From Podospora pseudocomata (lineage: Eukaryota > Ascomycota > Sordariomycetes > Sordariales > Podosporaceae), in contig NC_085890.1 of the NCBI RefSeq assembly GCF_035222375.1, forward strand, positions 3,286,001 to 3,350,000: 64,000 bases of DNA, written 5' to 3'. Shown here piece by piece: positions 32,901 to 43,170 of this stretch. Under the pieces are notes generated by a model. The model was not told the DNA's origin, searched no databases, and was given only the letters and a program-made list of their open reading frames with translations. The position numbers were made by a program, and so were the translations under genes. The first letter of the stretch is position 1. The number at the start of each line of letters is the position of its first letter.

Positions 32901-35064
32901 GACTTTTTCCATGCCAAGACTGGCCAGACGAAACATCTCATCCTGGATAATACCGCCCTTAAAATGTGCAAGAAACGTCAGCAATACATCAGGTAGCAGG
33001 CCTTTATTTTCCATCGCGATTTTCTCGAGCGTGGTGTCCCATACTGTCCACACCGTCTTCTCCGTCGCCAATAACCCTCTAAAAAAGTCCATCTGGAGGA
33101 GCTCGTCGCGGTGCCTCTCATAGTCCGCGAGGTATCGCTGCAAAGCCTTGTCACAAGGAGAATGGCTACCGATATAGGCGCCAGCAATATCAATGGCAAG
33201 TGCTAAGAATTCCAGCTTTTTCACCACCCTATCACAGTCGTCTTTGATGTCCCCAGGGGCCAGCTCTTCGTCGAGTTGCAGATGTCGGAGGAGAAGCGCC
33301 CTCCCTTCCGGTGGCGACATGTCGCCAACACGGACCGATTCGCAGGTCCCGCCGACTAACTTGGTACTTTGCTCGTCTCGGCTGGTAATAATAACCCTTC
33401 CTCGGTTTCCCCTCGGCATGACCTTCTGGATCCCCCAGCTAACGTCGTCGGCATTATCCACAATCAAAAGCCATTCGTCATCCGCCTCACTTCGGTCGCA
33501 AAGCCATCTAAGTACTGCCCGGACCCCTGCATCCGTAATAATCGATCCTTGGTTTTCGCCGCCCTCTACTGTGAGTCCCAGCTCCGCAGCACATATCTTA
33601 AAGCTAGATCGTACTGTCTCCTCGTCCGTCGCGTCTATCCAGAGAATCGGGTTGTAATCATGTTTGTGCTTCTCGGCGTAGTCCAGCGCTAGCTGCGACT
33701 TACCAACACCGCCCAATCCGTAAAGAGAGACTGCATATGGAACGCTTGCTTTCTTATGCCTTATATGCAACTTCTGCTCGAGTTCTGCCGACAGTCCGAC
33801 CCGCTCCGTATAGGTATCTACCCTCCCGAGCGGTACAGCGTAGTGATGCTTCACTGGCCGAGCGGAGGCTCTGATTGATTCGGTAAGTTTCGAAAGTATT
33901 GACTGATAGCTTTCGTTCTTCGACGCAAATTTGTTGAGCCCATAGTGATCGACCGATAGCCCAATGTTTCGAACATTTCGACCCTCATATGTGGCGGATT
34001 GCTCATGGACACACTGTGTCTGCTATTAGCGCTCCATCCATGCTAACATCCGACATACTTACAAATCGCTCTAGCCGAACGAACCATAGCCGAAGAATAC
34101 ATGTCGGCCGCTTCTCAAAGAAGTTAAACACACGCAAATCGTCTGGAGCCACCGCCATAAAATCCTTATGCAAGTCGTGTAGCGAAAATGAATCATACTC
34201 CAAATCGGCCAGGATTGACGGGTTCGACCCGAGAGGCTGGAGGCCCTTTGCCGCAAGCCAACCCCATAGGCCGAAACTGGTCCCGCGATGCGGCGTACCC
34301 AGGAAGATAATTGTTTGAGCATGCTCCGCGACGTGGCCAAAGTCTCGACTCGCTCGGGCTTGAACAAGTGCCTTCTAGAAGTTAGGCGCGTCGTTATCAC
34401 AAGTGGTTTCTAGCTTACACGTTTAACCACGAGCCCCCAAAACTATGTGCTACAAAGATCAAGCTCCGGTTTTGCTCCTAGAGTTGGGCGCGTTAGCAGT
34501 GCCCCAAGAGTCGAGTCCAAAGCTGGGTCTATCTTCACACCCACCGTCTCGGACATCCGGATCCCCTCCAATATGCTCAAGCAGTTCATTCCCGAGGTTT
34601 GTCAAGCGTGTGTGCACCGCATCCCTCTTCCAGTACGAATCGTAGTTGTAAAAGAATAGGCGGACATCTCTGCTGACCGCCGGAAGGAGGTCACTAGGGA
34701 GAAAGTCGCTGACCCAGTTCACAAACTGCTCGTTGTCCGTCGCCGCTTCTTCAGGTATATCGGCCGTCGTCGCTTGTCTCGTCGCATGTTTCGTCGCCCG
34801 CCATGTCGAGTCGGGGTTGGACCCTAGGCCGTGTACAAAGATAATACTGCCTCTGTCAGAAAGCTTCACTCGTAGTAGCGCTAGAGGTGCTTACTCAATC
34901 CCGTCCGCCCTCGTCGGTAAACCACTGGCGCACGCTGGAACGAGCTCAAATCTTGATTTCGGAGCTTGGTCGGAGTTGAGTCGGCTGGGGATGCTCTTCG
35001 TGGCCTGGTAGTAGAGGACTGCAATCGAGAGCAGGAAGATGATCAGGTATATAGCTAGGCCCAT
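29973..35064 (-). CDS. NLR protein: esterase / NB-ARC / TPR, membrane-anchored start
   Basis: Inferred exons: 35064-34895, 34852-34545, 34477-34419, 34374-34063, 34019-29973 (introns 42-67 nt). Exon 1 encodes a transmembrane helix (MGLAIYLIIFLLSIAVLYY). Next is an alpha/beta-hydrolase of the DUF676-like esterase type found in fungal NLRs: oxyanion motif VHGLGSNPDSTW, nucleophile region HSFGG, GTPHRG, catalytic-His region SVDHYG. NB-ARC has P-loop YGLGGVGKSQ, Walker B LLIVDNAD and RNBS-B-like VIITSRD. Nineteen 42-residue TPR units plus a divergent cap end the protein. In the small third exon the frame that gives LIFVAHSFGG does not join cleanly with either neighbour: the expected LVVKR after it is one base out, at a G5 run near 34430. 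So either the esterase is broken, splicing is unusual, or the base run is miscalled. From 34374 on (exons 4 and 5) the frame is open. A role in non-self recognition is inferred from the family. Confidence 0.75.
30096..32489 (-). repeat. 19 tandem 126-bp TPR-coding repeats
   Basis: Exactly 19 units of 126 bp (42 codons, unit start GRWEEAEKL) lie head to tail in the NLR gene. They are nearly identical at DNA level. Changes concentrate at a few codons: after EAEKL (QV/QL/EV/EM), after VMET (RKT/SKI/SKM/NKM), GAD versus GVD, DHPDT versus DHPST, and the two or three residues before NLA and after LA.T. A diverged 20th unit (GRHADALALMKNC) caps the array. Confidence 0.95.
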
Positions 35065-35270
35065 CGCGCGGTGGGGATGACGGGTGTGAGGAGTGTAGTG
35101 GTACTAGCACTAGGCTTGTAACAATAGGCAAATATGGTTTAATTCAACTCATAAAAAGGTGCTCGGTGGTCACAGGCCGTGGCACTTCTCTTTTATGCTT
35201 CACAGAGTGGTTCTGGGTGAGCGGGGTAGGGCCGATACAAAATGATAAAGATAGGGCGAAGTACAGGCCA
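35065..35270. promoter_or_regulatory. Short divergent promoter between NLR and membrane protein
   Basis: Only about 206 bp separate the NLR start codon (minus) from the first ATG of the neighbouring gene (plus), so the two genes probably share control sequences. Confidence 0.45.
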
Positions 35271-36497
35271 ATGAAAATCTTCGTTTGCTCAACCAGAGGC
35301 GGCTGTGTGGCAAGTCGTTACGGGTCCAATCTGATGAAGGCCTGCAATATGCACAGCCCCGCGGATCTGTGGTTTGGTGATATTCCCCTCACAAAGACGC
35401 CCTTGGACATGTCCGCCGCTCAGCTTAACCGTCAAAAATACCAAATGCCTAGTTATTCCCATATTCCTTTCCCTCCATCCTCCGCTCCGAACAGAGATCG
35501 TCTCAGCCCTTACGATGAAGTGACTGTTCAGAATGCGCAATCCGAGCCAGATAATAAGGCGGGGCCTATAACGCATGTTCCAGGAGAGCCCGCTGTCAGA
35601 CTACTCCCCGACCAAGTCCGCATTCATATCTCGAGTCACCTGGATACTCCGCTCCTCGATGAGCTTTACGAACATCTCTGGCTTATTGCGAAGAAGTGCG
35701 GTCGAAACATCGACCCGCTCCATACACAAAAGGTCAAAGGTCGAAGCATTGTCCCTACCGAGGATCCTAGGCTCCATCTCACCTGGCACCGGGACAGGAT
35801 CTATGTAAAGCCTGTTCCAGTATTCCTTCTCAACTATCAATTTTGGACAACCTATCTACAGACCTCGACGCAGGACTCATCTTGTGGGATGCCCAAAGAG
35901 CTGGGCTTCGACAGCTCGATTGCGACTGGATTCTTGCGGTCATATGCTTTGCTGGTGCCGCACCGCCTGGATTTCGAATTAGCGAAAGAGGCCCACCTTA
36001 TCCCTGGCGACGTGGAGAACTGGCTTCAATGGTCGAAATTCATCAGCCATTTCCATCACCTCTCTGATGAGAACGTTGCGAGGCGATATCACTACGGACA
36101 GCTGCGCCTCTCGTGGCTGAACTGGGCCGTCCGCGTGTTCCGCCCACAGCACGCGCGAACTTGGTGGTTCTACGAGGTCCCGCATTGGTCTATCACCGCT
36201 TTTGTGGCGAGAGCGACCGTACCTCTACTGTTCTTGTTTGCCGGTATATCCCTCGCTCTGTCATCAATGCAAGTTGCACTCTCGGTGCCGACAGACGACC
36301 CGTGGTTTCATGGACTAGGAGAGTCTAAACTACAAAGTATCGGCCGGGCGTTCTGGGTGTTCTCTATTGCTGTAATACTGGGTTGGGCAGCTATAGGGGC
36401 CCTCTTACTCGGCATTCCAACTGCTATCCTGGTGTGGCAAGTTTCATGGGGGTTTATGAGAGAGAAGAGACGACGGGCGCGCACTTCTGGGGGGTAA
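35271..36497 (+). CDS. Multi-pass membrane protein (DUF6601-like)
   Basis: One exon, 408 residues from the first in-frame ATG at 35271 (MKIFVCSTRGGC). A later ATG (MSAAQLNRQKYQMPSY) is also a credible start. The middle has the block LHLTWHRDRIYVKPVPVFLL, then SSIATGFLRSYALLVPHRLD and YGQLRLSWLNWAVRVF, which I associate with the fungal DUF6601 family. The C-terminus has two strong membrane segments (ATVPLLFLFAGISLALSS; AFWVFSIAVILGWAAIGALL plus LLGIPTAILVWQVSWGF) and a basic end (REKRRRART). Biochemical function is unknown. It is divergent from the NLR gene and lies inside the same 43-bp direct-repeat bracket, so it may be co-inherited with it. Confidence 0.75.
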   Translation: MKIFVCSTRGGCVASRYGSNLMKACNMHSPADLWFGDIPLTKTPLDMSAAQLNRQKYQMPSYSHIPFPPSSAPNRDRLSPYDEVTVQNAQSEPDNKAGPITHVPGEPAVRLLPDQVRIHISSHLDTPLLDELYEHLWLIAKKCGRNIDPLHTQKVKGRSIVPTEDPRLHLTWHRDRIYVKPVPVFLLNYQFWTTYLQTSTQDSSCGMPKELGFDSSIATGFLRSYALLVPHRLDFELAKEAHLIPGDVENWLQWSKFISHFHHLSDENVARRYHYGQLRLSWLNWAVRVFRPQHARTWWFYEVPHWSITAFVARATVPLLFLFAGISLALSSMQVALSVPTDDPWFHGLGESKLQSIGRAFWVFSIAVILGWAAIGALLLGIPTAILVWQVSWGFMREKRRRARTSGG

Positions 36498-36996
36498 AAT
36501 TCTTTATGGATGCAGAATGTAATGGTCTTAAGGTGGTGTATTACAACGAGCTTGGCCATCTCTACGAGTACACTGAGCTTGGAGAAGAAAATAGAAGGAG
36601 AAGATTTGACACTATGAGCATCTAATATTTTACGAAGGACAAGGCTACTAATAATAGATTAATGTATGGTGTAGAAAAAAAGGAAGAAATGGCCTAACGA
36701 CCGATAACTGGGAAGGTATATAAATAAGTGATTGCTTTGTCTGGTTAAAACTTTGTAGAACCTCTGTAAATTCGTCGTTCTCTGCTTCCTGTAGCTATGC
36801 TTTAAGCGTTCGGGGCGGGCCAGCCTTGTCCAAATTCTCGTGGTAAAACCACCGTAACAGGTTTGGTCAATATTTGAAATCTCTTGCCGAGTACTATTCC
36901 ATGTCCGGTGTAACGGGCTGAGCCCTGGCATAGACCTCGGCAACCCTCGGCCCTAATGAAGCCATTCCCAGAACACAGAGACCACTACTCCAGAAC
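36498..36996. other. Trailer and intergenic DNA, no gene seen
   Basis: AT-rich sequence after the membrane-protein gene. No conserved frame. Confidence 0.4.
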
Positions 36997-37039
36997 CCTT
37001 CTATCACCGCGCACTGGCCAACACGCCCAGCCATATCAG
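36997..37039 (+). repeat. Right copy of the 43-bp direct repeat
   Basis: Same orientation as 29872-29914, with two transition differences. Together they bracket 7.1 kb containing the NLR and membrane-protein genes. Confidence 0.75.
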
Positions 37040-37139
37040 AGGCTCATGTTGTCAAACCTTCTCTTTCTCTTTTCTTTTCTTCTCTAAGTTCAGTGTACTC
37101 GTAGAGTGGCCTAGCTAGTTGCAATACACTGCCTTGAGG

Positions 37140-37740
37140 CCGTTACATCCGGGTCCTAGCCTTTCCACTGAGCTTGGTACTACAATCTCCCGTGGTGGGT
37201 ACGGCTGGCGAGGATCTTTGAGGCTTTATGCTCGGATCCACCAGTAGATTCCATTGGCTCTCCTGGCGGGTTTTCTGACGCTTATCCGGACAATGGGTTG
37301 TTCGGGATTTTCTCAGGTGGTCGGCCGTGAACACTGCGGAGTGCTTGAGAATACCACTCGGTCGCCGGGCTTGAAGTCAGGTTCGTGTCGGTGACGGTTT
37401 GCTTGAGCTGCCTGTCGCTATTGAGATTTGACGATATTGTCCTTGGCAAAGTTCACGCACCCTCCGATCAGTTGGGTAAACTTCTGAGCGTATTCTTGGG
37501 TCTTGCGTTCACTTCGAGGTAGATCAGTCCATTCCTTGGTTCGCACTTGCAAATTAAACTACATCCTCGTCGGGAAGCCGAACAATACTTCCTGCTCTCT
37601 ACGAGAAGCGTGTCCAGGGTATTCTGGATATCTGTGAGCCACTTGTCCTTCTCCAGGTATTCTTCCAATATCCACTCCGAAAAACGAGTTGTTGCTCTTT
37701 GATCAGGACCCTTCCAGATATGTGCGGTCCCACTGGTTCG
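37140..37740 (-). mobile_element. Ty3/gypsy pol fossil (integrase end)
   Basis: Minus-strand fragments read like the C-terminal part of a gypsy integrase: WTDLPRSERKTQEYAQKF, then RHRHEPDFKPGDRVVF, with proline-rich sequence after. The piece is old and heavily broken, with no LTRs recognisable beside it. Confidence 0.55.
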
Positions 37741-38154
37741 TACCGTAGGACTTTTTTCTGCCGATGATGATCATTTCGTTGCGGTATTACACGCCTGGCA
37801 GTTGTTTTCTTGAGTTTTTTTCGCCTCTCATGTCAAATGCTCCTCAAACTAGTGGCTTACCCTCAGGAAGAAGTCTGCTGAGACGATCCACAATTATTAA
37901 CACCTTAGCACGTATATTAACATGGCTTAATCCAACCGTCCCACAAACTCCGATATTTCTCGTCGAATTTACGGTTTCTCATCCACCACTTGGCGCTATG
38001 CATCTGCCCTTGCCAGGTTGCAAGGAAGCCTTGCAAAGCCAAGCTCCCGGTTTCCTTGCAAGGAGTCCAGCCGCCAAAATGACTCTGTGTGCAGTAGAAG
38101 CCAGTTTTGGAGGCAGATAACGTCCACCTATAGTTCAAGATCGTGCTCTCAGAG
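37741..38154. other. No gene seen; transposon debris likely
   Basis: No conserved frame. It lies between the gypsy fossil and a family-A LTR. It contains a doubled 'CCTTGCAAGGA/AGCCTTGCAAAGCC' motif but no identifiable element ends. Confidence 0.3.
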
Positions 38155-38502
38155 TGTCACAGTTCAGAAGAAGCGGGGTCGCTCGGGCCAGTGAGAACGA
38201 GCGACGGATAAGTGGGGCCCGTGGAGCAGGGAATAACACATTTGAGAGATAGATCCATGGATCTAGGGATTAGAGGATAGATCCCGGTACGGAGGTACCT
38301 GGGAGTCAAGGCCTATATACACGGAGGAACTGGCTGGCGTGGCTAGACAGTTCCGCAGTATGCAATTCACGCTTGTATTCACGGTATCTTGTGTTTACAT
38401 TGAGACATCTTGTTGTGCACTGTTTAGCTGCACCGAACCAATTGTCAGAAGTTACCTTCAACCCGTATCCCTTTCAGAGGTTCTGTACAGGGGTTCGTCA
38501 CA
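38155..38502 (-). repeat. LTR family A copy (minus orientation)
   Basis: 348 bp, TGTGACGAACCCC...CTGTGACA on the minus strand. Its right ~165 bp is nearly identical to the copy at 903-1344 and its left part is diverged. The flanks CAGAG and ATTCG do not match. As at 902/903, it abuts pogo-type transposase sequence. Confidence 0.7.
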
Positions 38503-39024
38503 ATTCGGACTCCAACACCTTCAGCCTCGAGCCCAGCCACGGCACTACCTTGGGTCTCTCAAACGCCACACAACCCTCGGGAGGCTACCTCACAGTCAGC
38601 GCTTATCAAAACTCGAATTTCTAACCATCAGGGCAGCTCTCCAACCTCAATGCTAGCCGCTGTGGACCAATTTACTAAGGGAGCAATGGGTATAATGCAC
38701 GAGGTGGCTCTTCTCCGTGCAGAGGTCTCTTCGCTACGCAAGGCCAATGAGGAGCTTAGTAAGAGACGGAGAGCCAAAAAAAACACGTGTGCGGCTTGGA
38801 GGGTCACTTACTATACAAGAGGCACAGGATCTACTGGATCAGAAGGCTGTGGGTGAGCAGGTAGCCCAGGAAACACGACAAAATAGTGGTGGTGCAGGGG
38901 GGTCTCGTACGAAGATTCGGTGCTGTAGTGTGTGCGGCAAGCCTGGCCATAATGCACGTACTTGCCAGGAGGCTGCAGAATTGTCTGATTCAGCTATTTC
39001 GGATGTAATTATGGTTGCTTCCTA
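38503..39024 (+). mobile_element. pogo/Fot-type transposase, C-terminal remnant
   Basis: The frame reads PWVSQTPHNPREATSQSALI and goes on to MLAAVDQFTKGAMGIMHEVA, KRRRAKK, RVRLGGSLTIQEAQDLLDQK and a final zinc knuckle CCSVCGKPGHNARTC, then stops at about 39024. This is the typical C-terminal region of pogo/Fot transposases. One frame change lies in the A8 run near 38777. The DDE core is missing, replaced on the left by the LTR. Confidence 0.7.
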
Positions 39025-39184
39025 GTATTGTTGTGTAGCAATTGAGGATAATGGTATAAAGGTTGTGAAAAAGTGGTCGCTCGCTTATATTGGTCGCTCG
39101 CTTATAATGTACGTTATGCCAGTTATGACCCTTTAAAATCATTGCACATATGTTGAGTGCGGTTCCCACCAGCCGGCTGAATCC

Positions 39185-40216
39185 TCAATTGTATAGAGCC
39201 CCCCAGTCAAAATCCACCGAGTCCATAAACCTCGCTGTCTCTTCATCCCCAAACAAAAGCCGGCTCAGCCTCGGAGGCAGATATTGCCAGACGCTGGTCT
39301 GCAACCCAAAAGAATGCATCTCTCCGTAAAGTTCCCCACAGTACATACCTTGCTGGACCATTACCATCAACTTCGCATGTGTTTTGGTCATGGAATTCTT
39401 CTTCACATTCCAGTCCTCACGAGCATCGTTTAGGCATTTTTCCAAGTGCGTAAGTTCCCGCTGGAGCGGTGAATCCTTCGAGGCTATGGTGCAAATTGTG
39501 GCCCAAAGAGTTTTCCAGCTCGCGCCCAGGAGGTCGTGAGCCACAAAGTACAAGAATGCGTAGATGACTGGCGTGACGAAGAAGTGAAAGTGAGTTGTGA
39601 GCAGTGGAAAGAACAATGTCCATAATGACATTACCAGTATGTTGTAGCTATGGGCTGGTTAGTAAAATGTCAAGGTCTGCAACGGTCATCGTCAACTCAC
39701 AATGCAACCCTGACGAGGTGCAGAAGTTCCTTCCTTCAAACGTCATCGAACTCTTCTTGCTTCTTAGCAACCGCCTTGTCGATTTCAATGAAGAACCTGT
39801 TCATGTAGAACTGGATGAGTCCAGATACTCGAGCAAGCACATCCGCGCCACCTTAAAGTCGGCAACTGCGCGTCCAATTAGTCACGTCAGAGCTTTACTG
39901 CGATATGTGAAGGGCTATTCTTACCGTGGTTTAAACAGAAAGGTCTGTCACCAAACTGACAGTAGCTCGTGTACAATATCCCAGCATCATACCACTCTGC
40001 GCATGCAACCGTTTGCGCCGGTGCTTGCTGGTAACTCTGGACCTCGCTTTTCGCATCCGCGTAATGTCGGACTAGCATCCCATCTTTTCTCTTCTCGAGT
40101 CGCCACCACGGAACGATGAGTGTAGATGCGCCATTTGAATGGCGCAGGAGGACCTTTGAGAGGATGTCTTCCTCTGGTATGAGAGGCGTCGCCCTGGGAG
40201 ACGAAGTGGGAATCAT
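39185..40216 (-). pseudogene. Hypothetical membrane protein gene with an internal stop
   Basis: Three exons fit (40216-39925, 39851-39701, 39647-39185; introns 73 and 53 nt). They would give about 300 residues if one TGA at 39736-39738 were sense. Reading resumes correctly after it (RKELLHLVRVA), so the stop is probably a recent CGA-to-TGA change. Visible features: RRTTNNAIDRVG-like basic N-terminal region upstream of the ATG, PWWRLEKRKDGMLVRHYADA, a helical segment (NRFFIEIDKAVAKKQEEFDD), and one or two membrane segments (LFFPLLTTHFHFFVTPVIYA). I do not recognise the family, and the true start may be further upstream. A truncated functional product cannot be excluded. Confidence 0.5.
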
Positions 40217-40789
40217 TGTGTGTGGTGGGACGGGGAGAGCAAAACCCACCCGATCGATTGCGTTGTTGGTTGTTCTGGGAAGAATTTTCAAAGCGGGAGA
40301 ATTTATCGCAGCCGAGTTTACTCTGAAGGCGGTTGTCTTATTTGGTGCCTCAGTAGGTCGTGTCCTCCTCAAAAGGAGCAGATTACGTTTGATGAAGGGT
40401 AGCCTGGTAGCTTTCTTCCAGGACTGTTGGCCGCTACAAGTCAGCCTTCTGCCAGTCACGTTAGCAATTTCCTACCATCACCATTAACATGAGTTTTGAC
40501 TGAGAAGAGATCAGCAGCACATCAATTACTTATGAAGCGTCGGCCAGGGCTGATCCCCAGAGCCTGGAAGCTGAGGCTTCAAGCCAGGTAATTACCTAGT
40601 TCATAGTTTACTTCGAGGAGTGATACATGGCAAAAGCCGTCATCAACACAGTGTATCTCAGGTCAGGCTAGTCTAGGGAAGGGTTTAATCGCTTGACAGG
40701 CAACTCGAGCGTGCGATGAAGTCTTGTGGTACTCTCCACAAAGTACGGCTCATTTTGACCATCCAGAAGCCCATGCTGGGTGATAAAGT
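40217..40789. other. Possible 5' part of upstream gene, otherwise empty
   Basis: The frame of the 39185-40216 gene stays open upstream to about 40459 with a basic, Ser/Thr-rich sequence that could be a transit peptide, but it has no ATG. From 40460 to 40789 nothing is seen. Confidence 0.35.
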
Positions 40790-41772
40790 TTAGAGCAACC
40801 ATAGCGTAACCCGGTTTGACGTGACCTGGATGTCCAGATGATTGACATATGATCTTAGCTTCGAGAGCAACGCATGATTGCCTTGTAAGATGCTCTCTAT
40901 GAGTTCTTCCGCATCAAAAAGTTTGATCCACTCCTCCTTGTGATCGCATGGCTTAGGTTCAGCCCCACCCGGCAGTTCGAGCTCAAACAAGTACTCAACC
41001 TGTGGCTGAACAAGACCGACCTCGCCGATAGCAAGGGCATTGTGCAGATGCATATACGTCACAGTTCCGCATGACTTGGTTCTAGAGCGCACAAGATCTT
41101 CAGGAAGGGTCGCTTCCTCTCCCGCTTCAAGGATCGCCACTTCTAGAGGCAGTTGGCCATCGGGCATAGTCGAGCTAGCTACAGTATTGTCGAGGTGGCC
41201 GGGATAGAATGCAGTGGACTGTGAGCGTTTCTGCACCCACAGCTTGATATGACCGTCGTCACTGCGAGTGAAGGCTGTCCGGTGAATCCCATACGAGACG
41301 ACACCGAGAAGGGGTGCGGCAGCACGATCGATCTTGAAGGGAAGCTCGCCACTGGATCCATAGATGGGCTTCAACTCGTTGCGCCAGCGTGACAGAATGG
41401 CAAGCATCTTCTCGTCGCAGAATTTGTGCAGAGTTTTCTCGACAATGGCTGCCCTCGACGCGGCGTCGGTGCCATCGACAAGCGCTAAGGTCCTTGGCCT
41501 GCTGGGCTCGTCGAGCTTCCGACCACGAAAGGCAGAGACAACCGAGGGGATGACAAGCCTAACAGTTTGATCAGCCGGCGGAATGACAAGATGGTAAAAC
41601 CTATCGATGGAATCGATATGCACCTGGAGACCCCACTGCAGGATGGGGAAACTGGCAACCGATTAAGATGTTAGCTATGTCCATATTTCTCGGAAGCAAA
41701 CACGCAGTTGTCACGGGCATTGACAACGTCCAAAAATGTTTTGTACTCTTTCGAAGTGGGAGCGGTTGACAT
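40790..41772 (-). CDS. Nudix-like (DUF4743 type) protein with degenerate Nudix box
   Basis: Two exons, about 41772-41702 and 41651-40790, with an approximately 50-nt intron (branch GCTAAC, acceptor CCAG, and a weak GTTTGC donor needed to keep the frame), giving about 310 residues. It begins MSTAPTSKEYKTFLDVVNAR. The fold matches the fungal/plant Nudix family linked to thiamine-diphosphate chemistry: GVVSYGIHRTAF, KLWVQKRSQSTAFYPGHLDN, EATLPEDLVR. The Nudix box reads SSTMPDGQLPLEVAILEAGEEATL. The GG before the box is SS and the conserved Arg of REXXEE is Leu, so catalysis may be weak or lost. An in-frame ATG at 41877 would add a Ser/Arg-rich, transit-like N-terminus. Confidence 0.75.
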
Positions 41773-42450
41773 GATTGCTCTTGTTACTAAAGAGTATGAG
41801 CGGGATAAGAAACGATGGGAGCCAGTGGCAAGACAGGCAGGTTGAACTTTGAGCAATCCGAGATAGCACCTTGACATTTGGAGAGAGTGACAGCACGAGA
41901 AGATCTACAGGAGAAGGTGCAGAACAAAAAACGGAGCAAGCAGACCCGACAGTCTGCTGGTGAAGGGAACCAACCACCTGTCACCTAACCACCTGGCACC
42001 TGCCCGTCAACACCCACCCCTCGTCACTGCTGTTTGCTTCTCGCCTACAAAACATGTGACGGGAAATGGTTGATTCAGATTTCAATGTACCTGCTCAAAC
42101 TTTTGGGTGGTACCTGCCTAGATACTCAACATGTGACGAACATCTTGGTGGGAACTATGCGGTCTGTCAAGTGCGGTTATGCACATGGCGGAGAACAGAG
42201 GTGAATATGGGAGATATTTAGGTAGATAGAGAGGCCATGTCTGCCTTAAAATTCCTAGCCGCCCAATTCCACTTCAACTCAGGCGCCGAGAGCCATGCGC
42301 CAATATCCATGGGATAAATTGCCCATGTTAGGAGGACCCAGCCTCTATATGCATTGATCTACGTAATCATGCCTGAATCATGGCTCGTTTGACACGTATG
42401 TCAGAAGTCATGTTTAAACTCCAACTCTATAACCAAATGCAAACGCCCTT
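41773..42450. other. Intergenic, no gene seen
   Basis: Upstream region of the Nudix-like gene and trailer of pdx2. No conserved frame. Confidence 0.4.
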
Positions 42451-43170
42451 TCAATAAACCTTCCCAGCATCACCCTTCCCCTTTCCCATTACCAACCCCT
42501 TACCCTCCCCTCCCTGTCCCAAAGCCTCAACCACATTCCCCAACCACCAAGCATGCACCCTCACATCCCCCGTCAACTCGGGGTGAAAACTCGTCCCAAA
42601 AACATTCCCCTGCCTCACAGCAACAATATCCTCCTCCTCCCCAGGCTTCTTCACCGTCCCCAAAACCTTGACCCTCCCATCCCCATCAATCACCTCCTCC
42701 ACCACCGGCGCCCTGATAAAAACCCCCCTAAACGGCCCTTCCCCCTCCCCCAAGAAATCCAAGTTCAAATCCGCCACAAACGACTGCACCTGCGTCCCGA
42801 ATTTGTTCCTCAGCACTCTCACGTCCAAGCCACCAATGAGTTCCTGCCCGCCTTGCTTCGTGGCAGAGGCCTCCTCCGCTAGCATTACAAGTCCGGCGCA
42901 AGTCCCCCAGACGGGCTTGTTGTTGATTTTGACAAACTCCCTTAGTGGCTCCAAGAGGCCGAGGCGGCGGGCGACGATGGCCATGGTTGTGGATTCGCCT
43001 CCGGGGATGATGAGGGCGTCGCAGAGGGAGAGTTGCTCGGGTGTGCGGACTTCGAGGAAGTGGAAGGTTACGGATGGGTAGCTTCCCGAGGCGCGGTTGA
43101 GGAGGGCGATGTGCTCTACTACGCCGCCTTGGAGGGCTAGGACGCCGACGGTGATGGTTGATGGTGGCAT
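42451..43170 (-). CDS. pdx2: Pyridoxal 5'-phosphate synthase, glutaminase subunit
   Basis: 239 residues in one exon. The SNO/PdxT family releases ammonia from glutamine and channels it to the PDX1 synthase for vitamin B6 formation in the cytosol. Visible motifs: VGVLALQGGVVEHI at the start, IIPGGEST, the nucleophile segment GTCAGLVMLAEE (catalytic Cys) and the His/Glu pair in SFHPELT. A glycine/lysine-rich tail of about 20 residues extends past the core. It is divergent from pdx1 with 1.47 kb between start codons, as SNO/SNZ pairs in yeasts often are. Nearly all residues expected for activity are present. Confidence 0.95.
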   Translation of the reverse strand: MPPSTITVGVLALQGGVVEHIALLNRASGSYPSVTFHFLEVRTPEQLSLCDALIIPGGESTTMAIVARRLGLLEPLREFVKINNKPVWGTCAGLVMLAEEASATKQGGQELIGGLDVRVLRNKFGTQVQSFVADLNLDFLGEGEGPFRGVFIRAPVVEEVIDGDGRVKVLGTVKKPGEEEDIVAVRQGNVFGTSFHPELTGDVRVHAWWLGNVVEALGQGGEGKGLVMGKGKGDAGKVY

